A stretch of 64,000 nt of DNA from Palsa-506 sp963707065 (GTDB lineage: Bacteria; Actinomycetota; Actinomycetes; Streptosporangiales; Streptosporangiaceae), in NCBI GenBank assembly GCA_963707065.1, contig CAVPPJ010000013.1, positions 558,001 to 622,000 of the forward strand, in the 5' to 3' direction. A program made the position numbers and the translations under genes. The notes below the pieces were generated by a model. That model saw only the letters and a list, made by a program, of their open reading frames with translations. It did no database searches and was not told the origin of the DNA. This document shows positions 36,085 through 43,840 of this stretch, piece after piece. The first letter of the stretch is position 1; each line of letters opens with the position of its first letter.

Positions 36085-36995
36085 CTTGCTTCGATGAAGC
36101 CTCGATGACCTTCGACTATGCCCGCTACCTGGCGGCGAAGACGACCGTTGACGACCGGGCGCTTAACCGGCATGTGCTGGCCGAGCTGCGCCGCCTGATG
36201 CCCGCGGGTGCGCCGCGAGTGCTGGAGGTCGGCGCCGGCCTGGGGACGATGGTGGCCCGTCTGATGGACTGGGGCGCGGTCGGCGCCGGCGAGTACATCC
36301 TGCTGGATGCGGATCGGCAGCTGCTGGATTGTTCTCGCCGGTGGCTGTGCGATTGGGCGGCCGCGCGGGGCCTGCGCAGCGACCTGCTGCCGGATGGGCT
36401 GCGGGTGGGCGATCTCCGGGTGCGCCTGGTGCACGCCGAGCTCGGCAGTTACCTGGAGGCCGCTCATGGGGCGCCGGCCGATGTGCTGATCGCCAACGCC
36501 GTCCTGGACCTGGTGGACGTGCCGGCCGTCCTGCCCGGATTGTTGCGGTTGCTGGTCCCCGGCGGCGTCTACTGGTTCACGATCAACTACGACGGCGAGA
36601 GCATCTTCGAGCCCGGCCACCCCCACGACGACCAGATCATGCAGGCCTATCACCGCGACATGGATGAGCGCTTTCGCTACGGCCGGCCGGCCGGGGAAAG
36701 CCGAACGGGCCGCGGCCTGTTTCACCACCTGCGGGATGCGGGGGCGCCCGCGCTGGCGGCGGGCTCGTCGGACTGGGTCGTGTACCCGGCCCCGGACGGG
36801 AGCTACGCTGCCGACGAGGCTTACTTCCTCCGCAGCATCCTCAATACGATCCGGGACGCATTGCGGAATCGCCAGGACCGGGTGGAACCGGCGCACCTGG
36901 CCGACTGGCTGGCCGTGCGCTGCCGGCAGCTGGCTGCAGGCGAGCTGGTCTACATAGCTCACCAGCTTGACTTCGTGGGCCGCTCGCCGGGCTAA
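36081..36995 (+). CDS. Class I SAM-dependent methyltransferase
   Basis: 304 residues from GTG 36081; ATG 36105 (MTFDYARYLAAKTTVDD) is an equally good start. SAM motif I is VLEVGAGLGTMVARL, with YILLDADRQLL at beta-2, VLIANAVLDLVDVPA at motif II and LVPGGVYWFTINYDGES near the product strand. It overlaps the preceding methyltransferase by 4 bases. Its 3' end overlaps the convergent acyltransferase reading frame by 155 bases, more than is usual. Two consecutive methyltransferases suggest successive or alternative methylations. Confidence 0.84.
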   Translation: MTCFDEASMTFDYARYLAAKTTVDDRALNRHVLAELRRLMPAGAPRVLEVGAGLGTMVARLMDWGAVGAGEYILLDADRQLLDCSRRWLCDWAAARGLRSDLLPDGLRVGDLRVRLVHAELGSYLEAAHGAPADVLIANAVLDLVDVPAVLPGLLRLLVPGGVYWFTINYDGESIFEPGHPHDDQIMQAYHRDMDERFRYGRPAGESRTGRGLFHHLRDAGAPALAAGSSDWVVYPAPDGSYAADEAYFLRSILNTIRDALRNRQDRVEPAHLADWLAVRCRQLAAGELVYIAHQLDFVGRSPG

Positions 36996-38163
36996 CGCTC
37001 CGCCAGCGCGCAGCGACGGCCGACTCTCCCGGCCGCAGCTGCCGCAGCCGGGCCGACATCGCCTGCCGGAGCGGGATCCAGCCCCGGTGCCGCTGGAAGG
37101 GAAGCTCGAACACGGCGGCGAACATCCGTGCGAAGCAGACGGTAATGGGCAGCAGGATCGCAGCCAGCACGAAGAACATCGGCGTCCCAGGGGTGACGCG
37201 GCCCAGCACCAGCCCGTAGGACACGGCGATAACGATCGGCCCGTGCGTGAGGTACAGGCTATAGGAGCAGGAGCCGAGGCTCCGCGGCATGCGGCTGTCA
37301 AGGAAACGTACGACGAACCGCGGGCGCGAGGTGGCGACCGCGGCGAGGAAGCAGCCGATCGCCGGGGCCCAGGCCAGGTCGAGCCAGAACAGGTTGAAGT
37401 ACGACCAGACGGCGCCCTTGACCACCATGAGCACGATTGCCGCCACCGCGGCGGCCAGCGCGAAACCGGCCCAGGGCCGTGATCGGGTCCGCTCGTCGGC
37501 GGTGACGATCCCGGCGGCCAGCAAGCCGACAGCGAACAGCACCGCGAGGTCCGGGGTGAACTTGACCAGGGCAGTGTTCATGAGCGCGACATGCGGTCCC
37601 AGCACGCCGACGGTCACGACGATGGCGGCCACCAGGCCCACCATCGCCCGCGCACTTACCCGCCGGACGACCAGCAGCAGCAACGGCAGCAGGATGTAGA
37701 GCTGGGCTTCGATGGCGATCGACCAGAACGCCCGGTTGGGGCTGCCCACGGCGAAGACGTCCTGCACGAGCAAGCCGTACACGGCGACGGACTTCCCGTT
37801 GGGCACCGGCAGGTGCGGCTGGGCGAGTATGTACCAGGTCATCACCAGGCTGAATCCGAGCGCGGCCCAGTACGGCGGCAGGATGCGCCAGGCCCGTCGG
37901 TGCGCGTACGTCCCGATCGACTTGAACCGCCACCCCGAGCGCGCCGGGCCGAGTCCCAGCGAAAAGCCCGACAACGCGATGAACATCGCGACCGCGCCCC
38001 GGCCGTAGCTAAGCCCTACCGCCCAGAACGGGGCGTGAACGGCGCCGGGGTACCCCGACCAAGCGCGCAGGAAGAGGTGGTAGACAACGACGTACAGGGC
38101 GGCCAGGCCCCGGATTCCAGTCCAGGCCCACGACGCGGCCCGGGCCAGTGGCCGCCAGCGCAC
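36841..38163 (-). CDS. Acyltransferase 3 family membrane protein
   Basis: 440 residues with about ten membrane helices. The N-terminal signature is GIRGLAALYVVVYHLFLRAW, followed by IALSGFSLGLG, HRRAWRILPPYWAAL and SIAIEAQLYILLPLLLL. These integral enzymes transfer acetyl or other acyl groups to sugars or lipids from the inner face of the membrane. The GTG at 38163 has no clear ribosome-binding site. An ATG at 38221, overlapping the RibA stop, lies one frame away, so the true N-terminus may be separated by a one-base shift near 38180. The C-terminal 60 residues are Pro/Ala-rich and overlap the methyltransferase gene. Confidence 0.8.
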   Translation of the reverse strand: MRWRPLARAASWAWTGIRGLAALYVVVYHLFLRAWSGYPGAVHAPFWAVGLSYGRGAVAMFIALSGFSLGLGPARSGWRFKSIGTYAHRRAWRILPPYWAALGFSLVMTWYILAQPHLPVPNGKSVAVYGLLVQDVFAVGSPNRAFWSIAIEAQLYILLPLLLLVVRRVSARAMVGLVAAIVVTVGVLGPHVALMNTALVKFTPDLAVLFAVGLLAAGIVTADERTRSRPWAGFALAAAVAAIVLMVVKGAVWSYFNLFWLDLAWAPAIGCFLAAVATSRPRFVVRFLDSRMPRSLGSCSYSLYLTHGPIVIAVSYGLVLGRVTPGTPMFFVLAAILLPITVCFARMFAAVFELPFQRHRGWIPLRQAMSARLRQLRPGESAVAARWRSVSPASGPRSQAGELCRPARLQPAAGSARPASRPGAPVPPGPGDSAMRPGSY

Positions 38164-38217
38164 GCGCCTCGGGCGCAGCGGGCGCGCTGGCAGGCGGCGG
38201 ATGCTCGCGGTTGGCTG

Positions 38218-38916
38218 TCATATGCCCTCGAGCCCTGGCTCTGCGGTACCGGCCAGCGGACCCGCGCGCCGGTGCGGCTCGGCGACGCGTTCAAGTCCCC
38301 GCGAAAGCAGATCGTGCCCGCCGCGCCTGGCCTTGGTGGCGAGGTAGGCGGCGTTGGCTCGGGTGAGGTGCAGCCCGGTAGGCACCTGCCTGGCGATCGT
38401 GATGCCCAGGCGGGCCAGCTGAGCGCCCTTGTCCGGGTTGTTACTCAGCAGCCCGATGCGGTTGGCGCCTAGCGCGTGCAGCATCTGGGCCGCGCTGGTG
38501 TAATCGCGCTCGTCGGCACGGTGACCGAGCGCGAGATTCGCGTCGTAGGTATCCAGTCCATGATCTTGCAGGGCGTAGGCGTCAAGTTTCTCATACAGTC
38601 CGATGCCGCGCCCTTCCTGGCGCAGATACAGCACGTAGCCGCCGTGCTGAGTGATCCGCTCGACCGCTTCGCGCAGTTGTGGGCCGCAGTCGCACCGCTG
38701 ACTGCCGAATACGTCGCCGGTGAGGCATTCACTGTGCAGGCGCACCAGCGGCAGGCCGGCCGCGGCGGGCCGGCCGAGTTCGAGGGCCACGTGCTGCTGC
38801 GCGTCGGTCAGGCCGGTGAAGCTGACGACCGTGGCCGTGGTTGAGTAGTCGTCAGCGAAACGCAGCGGGATGCGAATACGCCGCCGGATCGCTGCCGCCT
38901 GGACCGCCCCGGTCAC
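38218..38916 (-). CDS. ribA: GTP cyclohydrolase II
   Basis: 232 residues, from GTG 38916. Zinc ligands are Cys64 (HSECLTGD), Cys75 and Cys77 (QRCDCG). The nucleotide-binding loop is LRQEGRGIGL, and Tyr114 is present in LDAYALQDHG. The enzyme opens the imidazole ring of GTP, releasing formate and pyrophosphate, to give the pyrimidine that starts riboflavin synthesis. In Streptomyces coelicolor a paralogue with Met at the Tyr position makes a formamide product instead; this copy keeps Tyr, so the classical reaction is expected. No other riboflavin gene is adjacent, so it probably serves the local pathway rather than flavin supply. Confidence 0.9.
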   Translation of the reverse strand: MTGAVQAAAIRRRIRIPLRFADDYSTTATVVSFTGLTDAQQHVALELGRPAAAGLPLVRLHSECLTGDVFGSQRCDCGPQLREAVERITQHGGYVLYLRQEGRGIGLYEKLDAYALQDHGLDTYDANLALGHRADERDYTSAAQMLHALGANRIGLLSNNPDKGAQLARLGITIARQVPTGLHLTRANAAYLATKARRGGHDLLSRGLERVAEPHRRAGPLAGTAEPGLEGI

Positions 38917-38994
38917 GGGACGAGCCGCTCGGCCTCGCGCCAGGTCGAGCGCCTCGTCAGCGGCATGCCGAGGCCAGTCACCGGGTATGGCCGG

Positions 38995-40020
38995 TCAGCC
39001 ACGAACGGCCTCCAACGGCTGCGGCGCCGGATCGGGTGGTCTCGACTCGCCCGGTTGTCCCGGGTCGCGACGGCGGCGAACGGTGTCTCCCAGCAGCAGG
39101 ACAGCGCCCGGGGCAACCGCAGCCAGCATGAGCACCGCATAAAGGATGGTGACCGTGACCCCGGTGGCCGCGCCGAGCCCGGCTGCGGCGAAGGCCCAGG
39201 CGGCGGCACCTTCCCGTAGCCCGTATCCGCCGATACTCAGGGGGATCACCACCGCAGTCTGGACCACCAGCAGTAGCGCGACCAGTTCGCCCAGGGGTGC
39301 GGTGCAGCCGGCGACCCGGGCCGCGATGACGAATGTGGCCGTGTGCCCGGCGACGACGAGCACCGAGGCCAGCGTGAGCCGGGGCCATACTTCCCGGGCC
39401 AGCAGCCGGCAACGCAGGTCGTCAGAAACGGCCCGGGCGGTGCGTGCCAGCCGCGACCGGCCGCGGCGAGCAGCGCCGCGCACGACGAGCGCGGCACACC
39501 CCGCTGCGCCCGCCACACCCCCCAGAACGTACGGCAGCGCGGGCCGAACCGGCGAGGCCACGATGAGAAGCACCAAGGCGGTCGCCACGGCCTGGATGAC
39601 CTGGCCGAACAGCCGTTCCCACGCCACCGCCCGCAGCCCAAGCGCCACGTCCCCAGAGCGGCGGCCGTGCGTGACCGCCCGGTGCACGTCGCCAAGAACC
39701 CCGCCGATGAGCACGGAGTTGAGGAACAGGGAACGGTAGTAGGCGCCGATCGCGGCGGGCAGGCCGAGGCCGACGCCGAGGGCCCGGGCGACGACCCGCC
39801 ACCGCCAAGCCGAACACACCGTGGTCAGGAAAGTGAGCGTGACGGCGCCTGCGACCGCGGGCCAGGTGACCGCCCGCAGCCCGTCCGTGAACGGCCCGGT
39901 GCCGACTTGCCGCCAGAGAAACCACAGCACGGTGCCGCCGGCGGCCATGCGCAGCAACGCCGGGCCGGACCGGCGGACGGCCGGACCGGCCCCGACCGGA
40001 GAAGAGCGCGCGGGGGCCAC
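38995..40020 (-). CDS. Lysylphosphatidylglycerol synthase-type transmembrane (flippase-like) protein
   Basis: 341 residues with about eight hydrophobic segments (MAAGGTVLWFLWRQVG, AVAGAVTLTFLTTVCS, VATALVLLIVASPV, LVALLLVVQTAVVIPL). The family pattern near the end is SIGGYGLREGAAAWAF. It lacks the soluble transferase domain of MprF, as do other stand-alone members, which may move lipid-linked molecules across the membrane. It starts at GTG 40020 and ends 78 bases before RibA, on the same strand. In this locus a role in moving a lipid-linked product is inference. The next gene, a CDP-alcohol transferase fusion, is divergent. Confidence 0.82.
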   Translation of the reverse strand: MAPARSSPVGAGPAVRRSGPALLRMAAGGTVLWFLWRQVGTGPFTDGLRAVTWPAVAGAVTLTFLTTVCSAWRWRVVARALGVGLGLPAAIGAYYRSLFLNSVLIGGVLGDVHRAVTHGRRSGDVALGLRAVAWERLFGQVIQAVATALVLLIVASPVRPALPYVLGGVAGAAGCAALVVRGAARRGRSRLARTARAVSDDLRCRLLAREVWPRLTLASVLVVAGHTATFVIAARVAGCTAPLGELVALLLVVQTAVVIPLSIGGYGLREGAAAWAFAAAGLGAATGVTVTILYAVLMLAAVAPGAVLLLGDTVRRRRDPGQPGESRPPDPAPQPLEAVRG

Positions 40021-40169
40021 AAAGGTTATACGGGCCGGCCGGACACGTAGTTCAGCCGTCCGGCTGCGACAGCAGCGCAGGAACGCGGCCGGTCGCGGTG
40101 AACCGGCGTGACCGCGGACCCGTTCTTCCCGTTGGAAACGGCGGCATGTAGCTGCGGGACGGAGGCACG

Positions 40170-42584
40170 ATGCGTGCGATCAAGCCCGCAGACGAAGACG
40201 AGATTAAGCCTGCGGACGAAGACGCTAGGCCTGCGGACGAAGACGCGCTGCCGACGATTCTGCGTGCGTCGATCCTGGGGATGCTCGCCACAGCCGCCCT
40301 GCTCGGCGTCGTGTCCGCCACGGCCGGTCTCGGCGTCGCCGGCTGGATCGCCGGGCTGGCTACCGGTTCGGCGGCGACCGCGCTGCTTGTCACCGCCCGC
40401 ATGCGCAGCGACCAGCCGGCGATTCTCCCGGCGGACTGGATCACCTTGACCCGGGCGCTGCTGATCGCCGGGGTCGCGGGACTGGTTGCCGACTCGTTTA
40501 GCCGGCCGGTGTCGATCACAGCGCTGGTCACCCTGTCCACCGTCGCGCTGGTCCTCGACGCGGTGGACGGGCAGGTGGCGCGCTGGACCGGCACCGCCAC
40601 CCCGCTGGGCGCCCGAATCGACGGCGAGGTCGACGCGTTCCTCATCCTGCTGCTCAGCATCGTCGTGTCCCAGGACTACGGCCGCTGGGTGCTGCTCATC
40701 GGCGCCGCCCGCTACGCGCTGCTGCTGGCCGGCTGGCTGATCCCGTGGCTGGCCGCCCCGTTGCCGCCCCGGTACTGGCGCAAAGTCGTGGCCGCGGTCC
40801 AGGGCATCGTGCTCACCGTTGCCGCATCCGGAGTACCCAGCCGCCTGGCCGGGATGATCGCGGTCGCCGCCGCGCTGCTGTTGCTGGCCGAGTCGTTCGG
40901 CCACGACGTGATCTGGCTGTACCGCACCGGCGCCAGCCCGCGCGCCCGCCGGGCAGTGCGGATCGCCATCGCCGCGCTGGCGCTCATGGTCCTGTGGATC
41001 GACCTTTTGGCGCCCGACCGTCTCTGGCAGTTCTCCCTCGCCGCTTTTATCCGCATCCCGGTGGAAGTGCTGGTCCTGGTTGCTGTCGCGCTGGTGCTGC
41101 CGCCCTGGCCACGACGGATCGTCGCCACTATCGCCGGAATCCTCTTCGGCCTGCTCACTGTCGACAAGATCCTCAACATAGCGTTCTACGAGGAGCTCGA
41201 TCGGGCGTTCAACCCGGTGAATGACTGGAGCAGCATCGGGCCGGCTAAGGGCGTAGTACGCGACGCTATCGGCAACACGCTCACCAACATCGTGCTCGTC
41301 GCGGTCGTGATCGGTTTCATCCTGCTCTTCGTCGCAATCACCGCGGTAACGATTCACATCACCGCTGTGGCCGCCCGTCACCGCCGCGGCGCCGTTGGCG
41401 GCCTTGCTGCGCTCGCAGCCATCTGGGGGCTGTGCGCGGGCCTGTCACTGCAGCTCATCTCGGGGTCTCCGGTCGCCGCGGCCAGCGCCACCGGGCTGGC
41501 CGTGTCGCAGGTGCGCGCCAGCCAGGCAGCGCTCAGCGACCCGCGCCGTTTCGAGCTGGCCATCCACGGCGCCGACCCCGAGGCCGCCGTCCCCGCTTCG
41601 GACCTGCTGACCGGATTGCGCGGCAAGGACGTCATCATCGCCGTGGTCGAAAGCTACGGGCAGGTCGCCGTCCGGGGTACGAGCTTCTCGCCGGGAGTCG
41701 ACGCCGTCCTGCGCCAGCAAACCGGCATGCTGACCCGCGCCGGCTGGTCCACGCAGAGCGCCTGGCTCACCTCCCCGACCTTCGGCGGGATCAGCTGGCT
41801 CGCCCACTCCACCCTGCAGTCAGGGCTGTGGGTTAATAGCAACCAGCGATATGGCGAGCTCCTCGCCAGCAAGCGGTTCACTCTCAGCGACGCCTTCAAC
41901 AAGGCCGGGTGGCACACCGTCACCGACGACCCGTCTGACAACAAGATCTGGCGACCCGGTACGTACTTCTACCACTACGACCAGGTCTACGATCGGTATC
42001 AAGTCGGCTACCGCGGCCCGGCCTTCAGCTACTCCTCGATGCCCGACCAGTACACCCTGGCCGCGTTCCAGCGGAACGAGCTCACCCCCGGCCACAAGCC
42101 TGTGATGGCCGAGATCGACCTGACCTCCTCGCACATACCCTGGGCCCCGTTGCCGGCCATGGTGCCCTGGAACAAGGTCGGCAACGGCTCGATATTCGAC
42201 CCTCAGCCCGCGGAGAGCGAATCCGCGACCACGGTCTGGCGCAGCAACAGCACCGTGCGCCAGTTCTACGGCCAGTCGATCCAGTACTCGCTGACTGCCC
42301 TCACTTCATGGGTCACAGAGCTGAACGACCCGAACCTCGTGCTCATCATGTACGGCGACCACCAGCCCCACACCGCCGTCAGCGGCGCCGGGGCCAACCA
42401 CGAGGTGCCGATCTCGATCATCGCCCGCGACCCTTCGGTGTTCAGGCAGATTGCCCCCTGGCACTGGCAGGACGGGCTGATGCCTGGTCTCGGCGCTCCG
42501 CTCGAGCCCATGGACGCCTTCCGCAATCAATTCCTCAGCACCTTCAGCACGGCCTCGTCCCAGGCGACATCGGCCCATCAGTAA
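40170..42584 (+). CDS. CDP-alcohol phosphatidyltransferase fused to LtaS/sulfatase-like hydrolase
   Basis: 804 residues. After an acidic N-terminal repeat (ADED three times) comes a CDP-alcohol phosphatidyltransferase domain with a perfect signature: Asp133-Gly-x2-Ala-Arg138-x8-Gly147-x3-Asp151-x3-Asp155. Further membrane helices run to about residue 450. The C-terminal half resembles lipoteichoic-acid-synthase/sulfatase enzymes of the alkaline phosphatase superfamily: metal ligand Glu494 (VVESYG), candidate nucleophile Thr537 (SPTFGG), and Asp730-His731 (YGDHQPH). One polypeptide could therefore make a phospholipid and then cut or transfer its headgroup outside. GGAGG lies 4 bases before the ATG. 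The gene is intact. Confidence 0.85.
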   Translation: MRAIKPADEDEIKPADEDARPADEDALPTILRASILGMLATAALLGVVSATAGLGVAGWIAGLATGSAATALLVTARMRSDQPAILPADWITLTRALLIAGVAGLVADSFSRPVSITALVTLSTVALVLDAVDGQVARWTGTATPLGARIDGEVDAFLILLLSIVVSQDYGRWVLLIGAARYALLLAGWLIPWLAAPLPPRYWRKVVAAVQGIVLTVAASGVPSRLAGMIAVAAALLLLAESFGHDVIWLYRTGASPRARRAVRIAIAALALMVLWIDLLAPDRLWQFSLAAFIRIPVEVLVLVAVALVLPPWPRRIVATIAGILFGLLTVDKILNIAFYEELDRAFNPVNDWSSIGPAKGVVRDAIGNTLTNIVLVAVVIGFILLFVAITAVTIHITAVAARHRRGAVGGLAALAAIWGLCAGLSLQLISGSPVAAASATGLAVSQVRASQAALSDPRRFELAIHGADPEAAVPASDLLTGLRGKDVIIAVVESYGQVAVRGTSFSPGVDAVLRQQTGMLTRAGWSTQSAWLTSPTFGGISWLAHSTLQSGLWVNSNQRYGELLASKRFTLSDAFNKAGWHTVTDDPSDNKIWRPGTYFYHYDQVYDRYQVGYRGPAFSYSSMPDQYTLAAFQRNELTPGHKPVMAEIDLTSSHIPWAPLPAMVPWNKVGNGSIFDPQPAESESATTVWRSNSTVRQFYGQSIQYSLTALTSWVTELNDPNLVLIMYGDHQPHTAVSGAGANHEVPISIIARDPSVFRQIAPWHWQDGLMPGLGAPLEPMDAFRNQFLSTFSTASSQATSAHQ
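40185..40248 (+). repeat. In-frame tandem repeat encoding ADED units
   Basis: Three imperfect copies of a 21-24-base unit (core GCGGACGAAGACG) at the start of the CDP-alcohol transferase gene encode KPADEDEI, KPADEDAR and PADEDAL. The unit gives an acidic, flexible N-terminal tail before the first membrane helix. Copy-number change would not break the frame. Confidence 0.7.
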
Positions 42585-42618
42585 CCTCCAGATCACGCAG
42601 CCGAGCCGGGCCGGTGAG

Positions 42619-43260
42619 TCACGGCAGGTGGCTGGTGTCGTTGACGCGATGGACGGCGGCAAATCCACGGCCGTGCCATTGGATTTCGTTAATGCAGGCG
42701 GAGCCGAGATATAGCCGGTAAAGGGTGCTAAGCGGGACGCCGAGAGCCCGGCACAGCAGGATCTTTATCGGGGTAACGTGACTTACCACCAGGACGGTCT
42801 GGCCGCCGTGATCCCGCAGCAGCCGGTTACAGGCCCGGTTCACCCGGTGAGAGGTGTCGGCGAAGCTCTCCCCGCCCGGCGGTGCCTGTTCGGGGTCGCG
42901 CCGCCAGGCTGCCGCGGCTGTGGGCCATCGCTGCTGGATTTCTTCCAGGGTGAAGCCATCCCAGTCACCGAAGTCGGTTTCACGGAGATCATCATCGATG
43001 GCTGCGGTCAAGCCCAGTTCGCCGGACGCAATGGCGGCGGTGGCGACAGCGCGCTGCAATGGCGAGCTGACCACGGCGTCGATCGGAGCGCCGCTGGCGA
43101 GGCGGCAGGCGGCGGCCTGGGCCTGCCGGGTGCCGTTGGCGCTAAGAGGAAGGTCGCGCAGCCCGCTGAAGCGGTGTTCGGGTGACAGCTGGGTATCGCC
43201 GTGCCGCAGCAGGACGGTGGTGGTGGGATCTGCTGTGGGGTTATCCCAGCCCAGAGTCAT
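42619..43260 (-). CDS. Histidine phosphatase family protein
   Basis: 213 residues from ATG 43260. The phosphohistidine motif is LLRHGDTQLS (His20), the second His is in VVSHVTPIK, and Glu is in DLRETDFGDWDG. The closest group is CobC/PhpB-like phosphatases that dephosphorylate small metabolites. In a locus with RibA and PTPS it may remove phosphate from a nucleotide- or pterin-derived intermediate; this is inference. It is convergent with the CDP-alcohol fusion gene and separated by about 200 bases from the PTPS gene on its own strand. Confidence 0.85.
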   Translation of the reverse strand: MTLGWDNPTADPTTTVLLRHGDTQLSPEHRFSGLRDLPLSANGTRQAQAAACRLASGAPIDAVVSSPLQRAVATAAIASGELGLTAAIDDDLRETDFGDWDGFTLEEIQQRWPTAAAAWRRDPEQAPPGGESFADTSHRVNRACNRLLRDHGGQTVLVVSHVTPIKILLCRALGVPLSTLYRLYLGSACINEIQWHGRGFAAVHRVNDTSHLP

Positions 43261-43462
43261 ATGGCTGCCCCCACGATGATAACGAAAATGGTTTGTGTTC
43301 CTATGACAGCAGACGAAGATGCCAGCAGAACGGTTCAGCCGCCCCGCTCTTAGCCTCGTCACATTACCCATGCCGCACGACCTGGCCGGGCGGTCACACC
43401 GATTTAGGCACCGGTACCCGCCCGTCAGGATGCCCAGGTCGCCCGGGCTATTCAGCAGAGTG

Positions 43463-43840
43463 TCAGCACCGTGCGCGGTATCCGCCAAACGCGATGGGAG
43501 TTTCCCACACCCGCACGGCCAGTGCCTCGCCGCCTGCGGCGGCGACGGCGGGCGACAGGCTGTCATGCACCCAGCGGGCGAATACCTCGACTGTGACCGC
43601 CTCGGCCCCGACTGGGCGTATCTCCTCCAGGTTGCGGCCTTCGACCCGGCTGGTCAGCTCGGTGAGCGCCGCTTCCAGCACATCCAGATCACAGACCATG
43701 CCCCGCCCGTCGAGCTGCTCGCGGTCCACCACGATCTCAATCCGGTAGTCATGATCATGGAGTTGCCCCTCTGGCCCGGGCAGTCCCGGCATGATGTGGA
43801 AGGCACGGACGCTTCGGCTCAACCCGACTTCACAGGTCAC
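43463..43840 (-). CDS. Divergent PTPS/QueD-like protein lacking the catalytic Cys
   Basis: About 125 residues from GTG 43840, with AGGAG eight bases upstream and an 11-base overlap with the dehydrogenase stop. The T-fold is recognisable: zinc His15 (RAFH), His28 and His30 (LHDHDY), and Glu113 (VWETP). The segment between the first His and HDH has no Cys, and the usual Asp-His pair is replaced (VEGRNLEE, Arg69). So metal and ligand binding are kept but the proton-transfer pair is lost. It probably catalyses a different reaction from the canonical paralogue at 4254. It is co-translated with the zinc-type dehydrogenase. Confidence 0.78.
   Translation of the reverse strand: MTCEVGLSRSVRAFHIMPGLPGPEGQLHDHDYRIEIVVDREQLDGRGMVCDLDVLEAALTELTSRVEGRNLEEIRPVGAEAVTVEVFARWVHDSLSPAVAAAGGEALAVRVWETPIAFGGYRARC

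Noticed and set aside
38281..38310. GTTCAAGTCCCC, resembling a tRNA T-arm
   Set aside because: No acceptor, D or anticodon arms around it; it lies inside the RibA coding region.
40026..41381. Minus-strand frame opposite the CDP-alcohol transferase
   Set aside because: His/Asp/Gln-rich low-complexity translation, no motif; the plus-strand gene has a perfect catalytic signature.
43275..43297. AT-rich stretch resembling part of a Zur box upstream of the histidine phosphatase gene
   Set aside because: Not palindromic and matches only one half of the known consensus; the zinc enzymes nearby are not enough support.
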